Shown piece after piece: positions 53,801 through 64,000 of a DNA stretch of 64,000 nt (the first letter of the stretch is position 1; every line of letters starts with the position of its first letter). Position numbers and translations under genes: made by a program. Location of the stretch: contig NC_092858.1 of the NCBI RefSeq assembly GCF_032062135.1, forward strand, positions 166,579,437 to 166,643,436, in the 5' to 3' direction. The DNA comes from Pyxicephalus adspersus. Its lineage: Eukaryota > Chordata > Amphibia > Anura > Pyxicephalidae. The notes under the pieces were generated by a model, which searched no databases, had not been told where the DNA came from, and saw only the letters and a program-made list of their open reading frames with translations.

Positions 53801-56800
53801 TTCAGGTCTTCAGGGAACCCCTACTTATAGTTACTTATAGTTATATTCACAACTCACAGTACATTTGTGTGGGGGTAAATGGGAAGAATGCATCCTTCAT
53901 GGCCCCTTACAGATAGCCAAAAAGATCATTGGTGTCAGTTAAAGTGACTTGAAAGGAACACATTGCTCAAGGAACCCCTAGCAACCTTTGGAAGAACCTT
54001 ATTTCTGTAGCAATAAGGGTACTCTTTACTGGAATCATCTGTGGGAGTCCACAGACTGTTGGCTATTGAGCAGGTGCTTTGGTTATATGGCCAAAAACTT
54101 TTGGACACATAACGGTGGCATCTTCTGGACAATATTAAGCTTTAGTTACTTGGCGTTTCTCCTTAGAGAAGGCATCGCCTGGCCACGTGACTATACATTA
54201 ATGCTATGTTTACCCATCACTTGCTGACAATATCCTTATCTTGATGATGGATGCCAGAATTATGAATGACACATGTATAATTCTAAGCTAGCAGTCCCAG
54301 ACATTAGTCCATACAAGGTTTGTGATAACGTATCTGCATGTTTTGTCACCAGGCTTAAACACATTGAGACACGGGCCCTTAACAATGAAGAAAACCACCT
54401 ACCTGTGTACCCAGTATTTGTAATACATAGGCAAGACGCCACTTGGTCCAATCAATTGAAAAGTATTAATGAGGGCCTCCAGAGCAGTCACGGTCCTGGC
54501 TATCAGCATATCCACCCTAAGAGGTTCAATATTTGTTTTAAAGCGCTTGTTGTGTTCCAAGATGAGATCGTTGATACAGATTGTCGGATTGCTATTACTG
54601 ACGTTGAACCCACAGCCTGGAAGGAGATTACATTGTTAGTACTTAGAACCATAGCAACAGCAACGTTCAACTACTATTGATGAACTTGCAATTTAAAGTG
54701 AAATATTAGTTAATTGTACACATAAACAGCGGTTGACATGTTTTGAATTTTTATTTTCCACTTCTTACTCAATAAAAATAAAAGAATACATCCCTTGGTT
54801 CTCATGTGGACAAGAACTGCAATTCCAGTTGATTGTGATCTTAGCTAGAGCCTGGACATTTCTGTAACTCCTGAACTCCTGACTTGTCATACTATAGAAT
54901 AACAACATATTTTTGTTACTTTTATTATTAGTCCATGAGCTAGAGTCTATAAACTCTACCTAAACTGCAATGAGGTCTTTATAGTCCTGCGATCGTCTCT
55001 GAGTCAACATTTAATTGTAGGCAGTAAATGTTCAACTCGCAATGACTGGGGAAGTACTGAGATCTCTGTGAGTTATACTAAGTACCTAGAAATTCAATTT
55101 ATATAGAAAAATACATCCAATGCCAAGTCCATTTAAAAAAGCCAACAGAGAATACTTAAGATCAGACAAAAGGTGTAACTGTAGTCAAGGAATACCCCAA
55201 AACTACCCTGCCCACCCCAAAAACATATTGTGATCTTGTGTTTTGTGTTTATTTGACTAGAAAACCACACCTGACCATAGGGATAAACCCAAAATGGGCT
55301 TGACCCGTCTGTATGCCTAAACAGGTTACGATTTGAAGTCCAAGATGAACCAAAGAATGGAAGCAACCAATGACCAACCAACAACACTACTAGGATCTCA
55401 AGATCATCCTAGTGATCAAATCCATCATTGTGCAATTTTATTGGTTAGGCCTGATAAGTATAAAGATGCAAAATTCGAATGTGTCAATGTCATAGATTGG
55501 TTCTACAAATGGATCTTTACCCAGGGCATGGAAAGGGGACACCAGCGATATATAAAAAATTGGAAATGTTCCAAAGTATTGGGATGACTGAGATTATGTT
55601 TAGTGTTGAACAAATTCGTAAAATTGTTCAAATTCTATTATTCCTTGCCAGAGAGAGAAATATATACACATAACAGTTGATAAACTTAAGCTCAGGTGTC
55701 CAACTTGCAGCCCTTTACTATTTATTTAGTATTTTTTGAAACTCTTGGTCCCAAGAGTCTGTAATGGGCACAAAAACAATAATTTGTGAAGCAGTAAAAG
55801 GAGTGAGCTTTACTAGTTACATGAAACATCCCTTTCTTGTATCTGGAGCTGTATTACCTTCTGAGTCTGATTTATTAAAGCTCCCCAAGGCTGGAGAGGA
55901 TACACTTTCAGCAGTGAAGCTGGGTGATCCAGCAAACCTGGAATGGATTTCTTCAAAGACATTTACTAGCAAATGCTTTGAATTCTGGACCAGATCCACC
56001 CCAGGTTTGCTGGATAACCCAGCTTCTCTGATGAAAGTGTATCATCTCCAGACTTGGAGAGCTTTAATAAATCAGAGCATCTGTCTTTATTCTCCAACCA
56101 AACATGCAGCATGTACACAATCTCTTACTATTGATTCTTCTAGTATGTTTGCAGTCTGAAGGTTCTAGCTTCAAATTCTGTATAATATAATGTGTATGTC
56201 CTTTGGTGATGTCAGGCATAACAATGTCTCTTATACTTCATAAATTTACAACCACTGTACTAAGTCACAAAGGTATGTATAAGCAAACATCCTGTGTGTT
56301 TAAGTTTCCCTAGCACACAGTTAGTTTTTTCTTTTTGTGAGCACAGTTTTACCTTATTTACTTATTTTCTTTGTCCTTTAATAAACTAAACCATAGTGTC
56401 ACATAAAATAATTTTTACAGTGCTGGAAATGGATTGTGCTTGGATGACTGTTGTAAATTTGCTAGCCAGTAAGTTTTATTTCTTACAATTACAGGTAAAT
56501 ATTGAAATTAATGTGGTAACAGGAGTTTAAAAAGTCAACCATACCGATAAGAATATGAAAGGTATTTCCCATGAGTGTTGAGTTGACCAGAACTCCTCCC
56601 AGCTTCATCATGTTACTGTAGTAAATATCGTTTGGCCATTTCACTTTTAATTCAATATCCTGGAAATGAGAAAAAAATTACAAGATGTAAAGGAATTTAT
56701 TATTTAGGTATTTTTCATGATACAAATTTGGGACTGATCTCAGTGGATCACCAACATGCTCAACATGCCTAGGGTATCACATGCAGTAATTACCTTTTAA

Positions 56801-59800
56801 TAAATAAATCAAATAAATCAATAATAATTCATTAAATCAACCTAATGTAACTAAAACATCAATGCTGCAAGTCTTGTGACCATGACTTAAAGCAAGCATA
56901 TTGGGGTGCATCTTCTGCAGTGGCCTTTGAGGACCGACGTTGACATCATCGCCTTAAGCCCTGTACAGATCTCTAAAGGACATCAGAGGATTGTTGCTGG
57001 AAAGGATCTTTCAGGATCGTTTCCAGTGAAAGATGAATGAACAAGCGCTTTACACACTGCACCATTCTGTTTAATGGGGAGGGAACACATGCTGATCACT
57101 CTCCACCAAAAGAGTGATCAGCATGTGTTCCCAGTTGGTCATTCATCAATCCACCATGGTGGTTGAGGGAAAAGCGGGAGACGAGCACGACCATTTATCT
57201 TGGGCAATAATCACCTGACGGGTATATAGCTTTAGTGTAGCCCAGAATGTGTAATCCAGAATGCTATTGCAACAGGATCTGCTGCTTCCAAGGAACAGGT
57301 ACATTTCAACACTTAGGCCCAAAAGGACAAAAACATTTGAATTTAAAGTGTATATCAACCCCAACAATACTTGGATTATCCAATGAAAATAAGTGGAAAA
57401 AATGAACTAAATAAACTAATACAGCTACCTTATCTAAGGACTTGTGAGCTTTTTTATGATACACTGTTGTTCTTGAGTATAAAAACTTTAATGCCCACAT
57501 GTCCGACTCTTTTTTAACATCTACTTGCCAAAAAAATGTGGAATTACACCCCAGACATCAAGCCCGAATAACAGACCATTGTTCCCACCAAATCAATAAG
57601 CTTCAGCTATCAAAGCGTCCATTGCAGCTGTAACGACCCTGGTAATTTGTCCCCCCACAAGTACCGGGCCAGTGAAATTAAACTGAGCTTTCTGTACCAG
57701 TGCCATGGGCCCGTACCATTGCGGTAGCCTTCAAAAGCCCCTCCATCTGCTTACATTTAGCGGCCGGTCTGCTTACGTTTCACAGAGGGTCCCCTATGGG
57801 TGAGACGGAGCTTTGTGTCCCTCACGGCTTACAAAGATTTAAAGGAAAAATGTTTGAGGTTTGGAAACAGCGACAGGAGGCTGAGACAAACTTGCCGGAT
57901 TACAAGGGAGCACAAAAAAGTAATAGATTGAGAATAGAGTGATGTTCCAGCAAACCAGCCATGAATGGCCCTGACATTTCAACCCTCTGTCCACGATAAG
58001 ACCCCTAATCCCACCATCGCGCTGATGACTGATGAATAGGAGAAAGTCATGCAGGATGGGAGCCGCGAACAGACTTTGTGGAGTATATAAAAAGTCCCGG
58101 TGTAAATGCTCGGAAGTCGTTGGTTTTAGGGAATATAGGAAACATATGCTGGTGTTAGGCACTGCTGTAGAAAAGCAAAGGTTTACAGTTAGTGGTTTTT
58201 AGGACAGAAGAGCAGCAGCAGAAAGAGCTACGAGGTGCTGGAAGACAACTGACTGCCGCAATACATCCAGGTAACCTCCCGTTCATGAACGCTCAATAGC
58301 TAATCTGCACCACTGACCTCAATTTTAGAGATGTCAACTTGATGATTTCAGGTGGGAAATGATTTTTGTTTTAAAAATGCAAAATAAAAAATGATTATTA
58401 TAATATTATGCTGATATTGGGAAAGACATAAAATGATTGTTAGTGACCCCATTGGAAAGTTTTTCCTGCACAGAACACAACATTATAATTGTCAGCAGGG
58501 ATGTACCTCTATAATCACAGGCTGGTCTTAAAATTTGTAGCCCTTTTCAGAGGCTTATTGCTGCCTGTGCTACCTCTGCCATTACTAAGCAGGGGAGGGA
58601 GAAAGAATATAATTGTTTAGAGCAGTGGTCACATGGCCTTGGCTGGCTCTATCTGCTGGATTTAGATCCACCCCCGAACAAATGGACTGAGGGGGCAAAG
58701 CTGGAAACGAAAGTAAGCTGCAGCTGGCAAACTGGTATGCAAGGGGGTTACAGGGGGACCCATCCAAAGTACACCCCTGATTGTGAGAAGTTCTAAGCCA
58801 GCTCCTTTCATTCTTGGAACTTCAATTTTTTCAATCATAGGGCTTAGCATCATATGTCAGCATTACCACAGCTTCATGGTTTCTGGAAGATATATACCAC
58901 ACCCTGCCAGCTCCTCCCATCAACCCCCATTGGATGGAGAAGTACCGATACCTCTAAAATAATGTATATTTTAAAAATGAAAAAAATATACTTAATAATT
59001 TTTTTAGCATGTTGATGAAGGGGAAAGGAAGAGTAAGGCAAAACATAAGCAGATTAAAGTTCACCCATAAATCACCATACACACCTCATATCCAGGCATA
59101 GACCTCACAGCCTCCACCACAGCCAAAGACATTAGGTGTTGTATGAAGGCAATTCTCTGTCCCAGAGGTGAAGATATAGGGATGGTTACAAGGAGTGTCA
59201 TTAAAGCGCAACCTTTGGGGCTAAGCCAGACATTTCCACCACGACCTGCAGAGAAAAAAAGCAGATATCTCTTTTGGATACCGGGAGGACCCCCTTGCTG
59301 GACAGCCAATAGGAAGAGGCCATTTCATGCAGATGTTGATGTGGACAGCAGATGCGTCGGGATGATAGCGGGGTGCAGCTCCATTGTTCTCCCCCTCCCC
59401 TCTCCATAAAGCAGAATGGTGCGGTATGTACAGCGCTCTTACACACTTCTGCAAACATTTCTTTCTCTTTCTGTGCACTGTCCTATTTAATGTAATGAAT
59501 GGCATCAGAATCATAATGGACAGCAGTGCGGGTGTCTATGCATTGTATAGGGCAAGGCAACCTGGTACAAAATAAATACCCTAAATGTAGACAGACCCTC
59601 ACAGTTTTTTTTTTAATCTTTTTTACAAAATATATAAATATAACCCCATACCAAACTGTGTGATAAAAGAACCCCAAATGGAATGAAAAAGAAAAAGTTT
59701 CCTAAAATAAGTAATAAAATAAAGTAAAAATACGTTAAAATAATTTAAAGCTAAACTCCAGCAAAAAACAAAGTTGAAATACCTATAAGATGGCTGTCAA

Positions 59801-60609
59801 TGTATTTGTGTCTATTCAGTACAATGATTTACACAACCCTAACAGTCAGTTTGACCTGCCCATGAATCTGACTTGAATGGAAAGTGAAAGAAAAGCTCTA
59901 TATTGAGGTCATCTCTCCACTCTCTCCCTTGTCAGTATGGAGAACACTTAACTGGCTTCTAACAGTGCCCTTCCCTCCTGCAGAGTGCAACTATGCAAGA
60001 ATAATTAGGAAGACAATGCTAAAAGTCAAAACCAGGTACTATTACTGGATAATTTAAAATATTTATATATATTGCCTGCATATTGTGCTTTGAAATAGCC
60101 ACTAGCAGTTTCTATCTATTATTATTATTTTAATCTCTTTTAACTGGGTGAAAATACAAAAGCACAAATAAGCACAAGAACAAGTCATTTCATGGCAGAA
60201 TCAACAAATATTTTTTTTAAATGAAAGCTGCAGAAAAGATTTAAATTTCCATTAACATGGTCAGGATAATATATTATTCTAGTGATAGAGTTTCCATTTA
60301 CATCATCCATTGGTGATGTTTAATATCTGATTGCAGTTAAGTTTTTAAGACTACAGAATGAATTTAAAGTTGATTTGCTTTAAAAATAAAATGTGCTTTT
60401 AAAAATGATGAAGTGTTCTTTGCAAAAAAAAAAAAATCCCAGCTGCACAAAATGTGTACAAGGCTGAAAAACAATCGGTTAACTTCTGAAAACAGTAACT
60501 CCCAAACAGCATGTTTTTGTAATTGAAAGAAATCCTCTGACCTTTGCCTTGAGTCTGCTGGGCCGCGATAGCGATTAACCCCATTTCCTTTGCTTCGTGA
60601 AACATCAGC
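50678..60609 (-). CDS. HLCS: HLCS gene, last five coding exons (5' part outside window)
   Basis: Gene-level entry; transcription runs from high to low coordinates. Exons 60542-60609, 59085-59245, 56545-56659, 54403-54616 and 50678-50846 join in phase to 727 bp, about 241 residues plus stop. Holocarboxylase synthetase uses ATP to make biotinyl-AMP and transfers biotin to a lysine of acetyl-CoA, pyruvate, propionyl-CoA and methylcrotonyl-CoA carboxylases, in cytosol and mitochondria. Visible signatures are QQTQGKG|RGGNVW (biotin/adenylate loop, split across two exons), KWPND, GGVLVNS and the C-terminal BPL cap. The match to the last ~240 residues of the ~726-residue human enzyme is near full length. 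The long N-terminal region and the first part of the catalytic domain lie past 64000. Confidence 0.95.
52722..53006. mobile_element. hAT-like non-autonomous element
   Basis: Left end TGTTCCTCAACCAGGGTTCC and right end AAAAAGGTTGAGAAACACTG (read inverted CAGTGTTTCTCAACCTTTTT). Such CAG-TTTCTCAACCTTTTTAAC ends are typical of vertebrate hAT elements. It carries the same GAGCAATTTGTG and GACCACCAGG segments as other copies here. Confidence 0.65.
53010..53690 (-). pseudogene. Tc1-like transposase fossil
   Basis: The minus frame at 53307-53582 gives [20 protein letters not shown], followed by [18 protein letters not shown] and VRNKIL, clearly the DNA-binding half of a Tc1 transposase. Upstream and downstream frames are broken, and the catalytic part at 53010-53240 is not readable. 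Different family from the 9933 element. Confidence 0.75.
53754..54000. mobile_element. hAT-like element, opposite orientation
   Basis: Starts AGTGCAGCGTTTCCCAAACT, then CTTAACATGGAGGAACCC, and later CAAGGAACCCCTAGCAACC. It is inverted relative to 52722-53006, so the Tc1 fossil lies between two inverted hAT-like copies. Confidence 0.65.
54403..54616 (-). CDS. HLCS: HLCS exon, end of catalytic domain
   Basis: Acceptor TCTCCTTCCAG precedes 54616 and donor GTAGGT follows 54403. Two bases complete Gly, 70 codons follow, and two bases of Ser end the exon. The translation begins [20 protein letters not shown] and ends [11 protein letters not shown]. GxGxNV and the N-P-T-x-x-I-N-D-L segment are typical of the eukaryotic enzyme, and YYxYWVHS leads into the C-terminal cap. 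The exon is flanked on its 3' genomic side by hAT and Tc1 debris in the next intron, with no damage to the coding part. Confidence 0.95.
54617..56544 (-). other. HLCS intron
   Basis: Holds a family A MITE (55863-56079). Positions 54680-55850 and 56090-56540 contain nothing I recognise. Confidence 0.6.
55863..56079. repeat. Palindromic MITE family A
   Basis: GTCTGATTTATTAAAGCTCC at the left and CTTTAATAAATCAGAGC at the right, with GTGAAGCTGGGTGATCC and GGATAACCCAGCTTCTCTG arms. Confidence 0.85.
56545..56659 (-). CDS. HLCS: HLCS exon encoding KWPND
   Basis: Acceptor CATTTCCAG precedes 56659 and donor GTATGG follows 56545. It has 38 codons plus one base of Gly. The translation reads [20 protein letters not shown] then [23 protein letters not shown]-(I/L) and the GG-(I/V)-L-(V/I) motif are the catalytic core hallmarks of biotin ligases; the Lys contacts biotinyl-AMP. 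Both are intact, so the gene looks functional. Confidence 0.96.
56660..59084 (-). other. HLCS intron
   Basis: Contains a repeat with a perfect 22 bp hairpin (57081-57132). The 57590-58160 stretch is GC-richer and complex, and may be regulatory. The rest is unremarkable. Confidence 0.55.
56935..57240. repeat. Repeat with perfect 22 bp hairpin core
   Basis: GGGAACACATGCTGATCACT plus CT at 57081-57102, an 8-base loop, and the exact inverse at 57111-57132. The following CCCAGTTGGTCATTCATCAA resembles CCCAATTGGTCATTTATTGA at about 41830, so 41690-41900 is probably a relative. Confidence 0.6.
59085..59245 (-). CDS. HLCS: HLCS exon encoding [10 protein letters not shown]
   Basis: Acceptor TTTCTCTGCAG precedes 59245 and donor GTGTGT follows 59085. 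Two bases complete Gly and 53 codons follow, ending in phase 0. The translation starts [20 protein letters not shown] and continues through [20 protein letters not shown] to GYE. The RGGNxW loop clamps biotinyl-5'-AMP in all biotin ligases (family knowledge) and is intact. The helix containing AVVEAVR packs beside the active site. No disruption is visible. Confidence 0.95.
59246..60541 (-). other. HLCS intron
   Basis: No exon. TTTAAAGCTAAACTCCAGC at about 59744 resembles the TTAAAGC-type repeat ends at 7985. The remainder is AT-rich and unidentified. Confidence 0.55.
60542..60609 (-). CDS. HLCS: HLCS exon encoding QQTQGKG (first in window)
   Basis: On the minus strand, acceptor CTTTCAG precedes 60609 and donor GTCAGA follows 60542. 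The exon is one base plus 22 codons plus one base. Its translation is [20 protein letters not shown] then GK, with a split Gly. This is the biotin-protein ligase segment leading into the ATP/biotin binding loop (x-Q-T-x-G-K-G-R-G). The GT donor is followed by CAGA, weaker than consensus. Exons further 5' are not found between 60610 and 64000, so the upstream intron is longer than 3.3 kb. Confidence 0.93.
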
Positions 60610-61107
60610 CTGAAAGTGATGGGAAAGTGACTGGTCAGTTAGCACAGGAAGCAGAGACAAATAAAAAGTAATTAAGTGTGAAATGAGTAATCAGCATCGC
60701 TTTCTACCCAATGATTTTAGCGCAGGAGAGGACGCAGCGTTGCTGCACTGGTGGTGGGGGACAGAGCAAGCCACGGCCGGGGGCTCTAAGGATGCATTGA
60801 GTGCAACAACCCGGTCCGACTGGTTAATAGGTGAATTCTGACTGACTGCTGTGGGTTATTGATCTACGTTAATTCACTGCTCTTTCCTGCTGCCATTAAA
60901 TAAGAAAGAAAGACAGAGCAAGCAGGATAATTCCTTAAAGTTATAGGTTACAGAAGAAGATACACAAGGCTGCTTTACTAAAAGAATGAGAAATGAGAAC
61001 ATTTACTGAGAATCTTTACAAAACACTATAGCTATGTTTACTAAATAAACAATTATATACAAATGAAGTTACAGGCTTTTTACGTGGTTGGTAAACTGCA
61101 AATCTGC

Positions 61108-61433
61108 AAAACAGGAGAAGATAGTGATTTTATTATCATTTTGTTCTTAAAGTAAAATAGTTGTGTGGTGTATAAAATCTTGTCAAGATTCTTGCTGTGT
61201 ACGTTGACTCATTGGTTCTGATTTATTAAAGCTCTCCAAAACTACAGAAGATACACTTTCATCAGTGAAGCTGGACTAAACACATTTGCTTGTGTAGAAA
61301 CATATCACAAAAACAACAAAATAGCAGAAATCCATTCCAGGCTTGCTGGATCACCCAGCTTCACCAATAAAACTGTATCCTCTCCAGCCTTGGGGAGCTT
61401 TAATAAATCAGGCCCATTATGGCAAACTTACCT
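61108..61433 (+). repeat. Inverted duplication, left arm
   Basis: Runs from AAAACAGGAG through TCTTGTCAAGATTCTTGCTG and ACGTTGACTCATTGG, a whole family A MITE (about 61218-61415), to CATTATGGCAAACTTACC. It is the inverse of 63042-63342 at roughly 90-95% identity by eye. Confidence 0.85.
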
Positions 61434-61639
61434 GACTGTGAATATAAGGTAAGTGGAACAGAGTATAAAATGTCTAACTAAATATACCATAAAAAACTGA
61501 ACATAAACTGATAAAAAGCAGATGTCTTCCACAGATTTTTTAAACTAGGTGGGAAGAAGGAGTGGCAGCCCCCCTTTTGTGACCATTCAAAACAGCTGGG
61601 TGTTTCCAGAAAAGTGCCGGGTGTTCCACCTAGCTGAAA

Positions 61640-62110
61640 GGAACTGGAGAGAACACTGAGAATATAAACTGAGGCACCAATTATACAGGAAACTATACTG
61701 AATAGAATATAAACTTGGGGGACAAATGTAGTTGCCACTGTTAACATTTTAATTTAAACAATAATCAACATAAATACAAATAAATTTAATGTAAATAAAT
61801 ACATCAATGGCATGTTTTTTAAAAATGTATTTAAAAGGGGAAAAGATTACATGGGTGCAATCCGTTTATCTTTTTTCCCATTTTACAGGTTAAATGTTTT
61901 TGTGTACTTTTGGGATGGGTATTAATGGGTCTCTTGCTCCTTTAAGATGTCTTGTGCAATCCTGTTGGCCACCAGTAGATGGGGATGTGTCTGAAAATAA
62001 AGCGTGTAACAAACTAAATTAATTTTTTAGACAGCAAAAGTTTGTTATACACTTTAGACAGACCCTTTAGTAGTGTGACCCAAGTACAAGCCAAGAATAA
62101 GAATAAAAAT
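61640..62110. repeat. Dispersed repeat related to 45595-46085
   Basis: AATATAAACTTGGGGGAC early and AGTGTGACCCAAGTACAAGC late, in the same order as the other copy. Confidence 0.45.
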
Positions 62111-63041
62111 CTTGGTTTAATCTCCAGTATTTACAGTACATGTTTATTCCAATATAAATCAGGTGGAAGACTATACATCAAAGCCAACATTTTGGGGAAC
62201 AAGACTCTCACTTCAACAGGGCAAACAATGTATACAGCTGGATGAAAGGGAAGGTGAAAATAGTATATTACCTATTGAATGATGAAGCGTGGTGATTGTC
62301 TGCAGCTGGTCCAGGCTAAACTACGAACCTGTGGTGTTGTGCTACAATCTCAAACTAAGATGACTGTGGAGTGTAAAAGCCACCAGTCAAATATGGGGTC
62401 ACCAAGCATAAACACCAATGCAACACTTCTAGATAATTACACCAACAGATAATTACACCAACAGGGTTATTTCAAGGATCTAGTATTACCCATCAGCTTT
62501 AAAAATATAATGACGGTGCAGTCCTTGTTAATCTGGAAATGTTAGTTGTCTGGCTGTCATGATACAAGCCTTTCTTTTATATACCTTGAAAGCAGATCAG
62601 GACTTATCTATGACTTTCCTAATATGTATACATATTCCAAGTGTAATGTATATATAGGATGTATACGCATGTATAGGATGTTTGGCTAACAAGCTAACCA
62701 GGCCAGCCAGGCAATTGCTTAAAAAAGTGATGTGAGTGAAGCCTAACCCAGGGTCATTTTTTTTTTACATTTTCTAGTTTTGGACCAACTTGGGGAAGAG
62801 TAAGGACCCTTTCAGGACCCCTTGTGTAAACAGTGCAGCTGGCAACTCCCAGCTCCACAGCAAACAAGCAAAAAGGGTCCATGAAAGGGTCCAAAAAAAA
62901 AAAAAAGTTGGGATTATCATTGAGCATACGGCAAACTGGTGATATGAGAATTTAATACAACTCTGTGACCTCAGTGGGGACATTTTCCCCATTTTCCAGC
63001 CCCATGCATGGAGCTGCAACCTGTTGAAAGGACAAACCAAA

Positions 63042-63342
63042 AGGTAAGTTTGCCATAATGGGCCTGATTTATTAAAGCTCCCCAAAGCTGGAGAGGATAC
63101 AGTTTCATTAGTGAAGCTGGGTGATCCAGCAAGCCTGGAATGGATTTCTGCTATCAGTTAGCAAATGTTTTCAGTCCAGCTTCACTGATGAAAGTGTATC
63201 TTCTGTAGTTTTGGAGAGCTTTAATAAATCAGGCCCAATGAGTCAACGTACACAGCAAGAATCTTGACAAGATTTTATATACCACACAACTATTTTACTT
63301 TAAGAACAAAATTTTAATAAAACTACTATCTGCTCCTGTTTT
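63042..63342 (-). repeat. Inverted duplication, right arm
   Basis: Inverse of 61108-61433; includes its own family A MITE (63058-63237) with a shorter centre. The arms enclose about 1.6 kb. Confidence 0.85.
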
Positions 63343-64000
63343 GATTATGCTGAAAATATAATGCCGACCAGCTATTTAAACCGAACAAGACCCCAATATA
63401 TGCAGCCAAAACAGGGATCAGTCTGACACATCTAACATAAGCTGAAATTGGTGTTTATTGTAATATAAACTTTAGTGGAAACAGGAGATGGAAACCTTTG
63501 GGGAGGGCAATAAAAATAAACAAACATTAACAAATTATGTACATTCAGTGATTAGATCCTTTGAATTTAACAAGTGTGTATATTTCACTTGGCAGACGCA
63601 CAGCAGGCGGCCGGGTTCCGTAATAATGATAGCGAGGGGCTACAATTGGAAAAACAAGCCTGCAATTCGGGTGATACCAAGATGGAATGGCATAAATATG
63701 CGAGTGCAAAATACAAGATAATTGGGCAAAATTTGTCCATGTTTGCTAAATGGTGTCACAGAATCCACGAGAAACCTGCAGGATTCTGCAAAGCGAGAAT
63801 GCTAGGTTTAACGAGAAGCGGGGTTTCAAAAGGATTTTTTTCCCGAGAGGTCTAATTAGACTTTAATAACATTAACATAAGACTCTGTGATGAATGGCCT
63901 ACACATGCGGAGACTGACGGTAATGGCTCGTTACACAATAAAAGGTCCTTAAGGGGACGGAGGGGAACATTTATTATCGAAACAGGGAGCCAGTATTAGC

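Larger units (their letters stand above)
50847..54402 (-). other. HLCS intron before the terminal exon
   Basis: Contains hAT-like copies (52722-53006, 53754-54000) and a Tc1 fossil (53010-53690). Positions 50850-52500 show nothing identifiable. Sequences starting TATGGCCAAA at about 52512 and 54093 may be ends of the Tc1 element. Confidence 0.6.
60610..64000 (-). other. HLCS intron (continues beyond window)
   Basis: Contains the large inverted duplication (61108-61433 and 63042-63342), a repeat shared with 45595-46085 (61640-62110), and complex non-repetitive stretches at 60690-60910 and 63560-63960. No further HLCS exon is visible. Confidence 0.6.

Noticed and set aside
63488..63855. Overlapping open frames near the right edge
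   Set aside because: Two frames of similar length over the same DNA with no splice context or homology; fits complex non-coding sequence better.

Overview
This is vertebrate nuclear DNA, almost certainly from an anuran amphibian (frog). Two single-copy genes with long introns sit in a background of frog-type interspersed repeats: palindromic MITEs, a Tc1 element with amphibian/fish-type ends, hAT-like debris, L2 3' tails, a tRNA-like SINE and TTAA-flanked elements. There are no prokaryotic-style operons, rRNA, tRNA genes or CRISPR arrays.

Layout. (1) Positions 1-30591, + strand: the 3' part of SIM2 (single-minded 2, bHLH-PAS transcription factor). Eight exons are readable with GT/AG junctions and unbroken phase: 1953-2061, 13840-13925, 15253-15452, 17742-17848, 19305-19452, 22540-22708, 27189-27597 and 29867-30591 (stop). 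By comparison with the mammalian gene these are exons 4-11; the exons for the bHLH domain and the start of PAS-A lie upstream of the window. (2) 30592 to about 50500: 3' UTR and roughly 20 kb of repeat-rich intergenic DNA with no convincing gene. (3) 50678-60609, - strand: the last five coding exons of HLCS (holocarboxylase synthetase, biotin-protein ligase), encoding about 241 C-terminal residues, i.e. most of the catalytic domain and the C-terminal cap. The rest of HLCS is beyond position 64000. The convergent SIM2/HLCS pair is the arrangement seen on human chromosome 21 and identifies the first gene as SIM2 rather than SIM1.

The two genes are not functionally linked. SIM2 is a developmental, DNA-binding partner of ARNT. 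HLCS attaches biotin to carboxylases. Their adjacency is conserved synteny.

The most unusual non-genic signals are: a set of hammerhead-ribozyme-like motifs, the best centred in a ~450 bp inverted-repeat element at 48170-48616; a ~300 bp inverted duplication (61108-61433 / 63042-63342) in an HLCS intron; a short Tc1 element with 53 bp terminal repeats that look perfect; several perfect 20-22 bp hairpins; and a possible intron-retention short isoform of SIM2. I saw no evidence of a wholly new multi-gene system.
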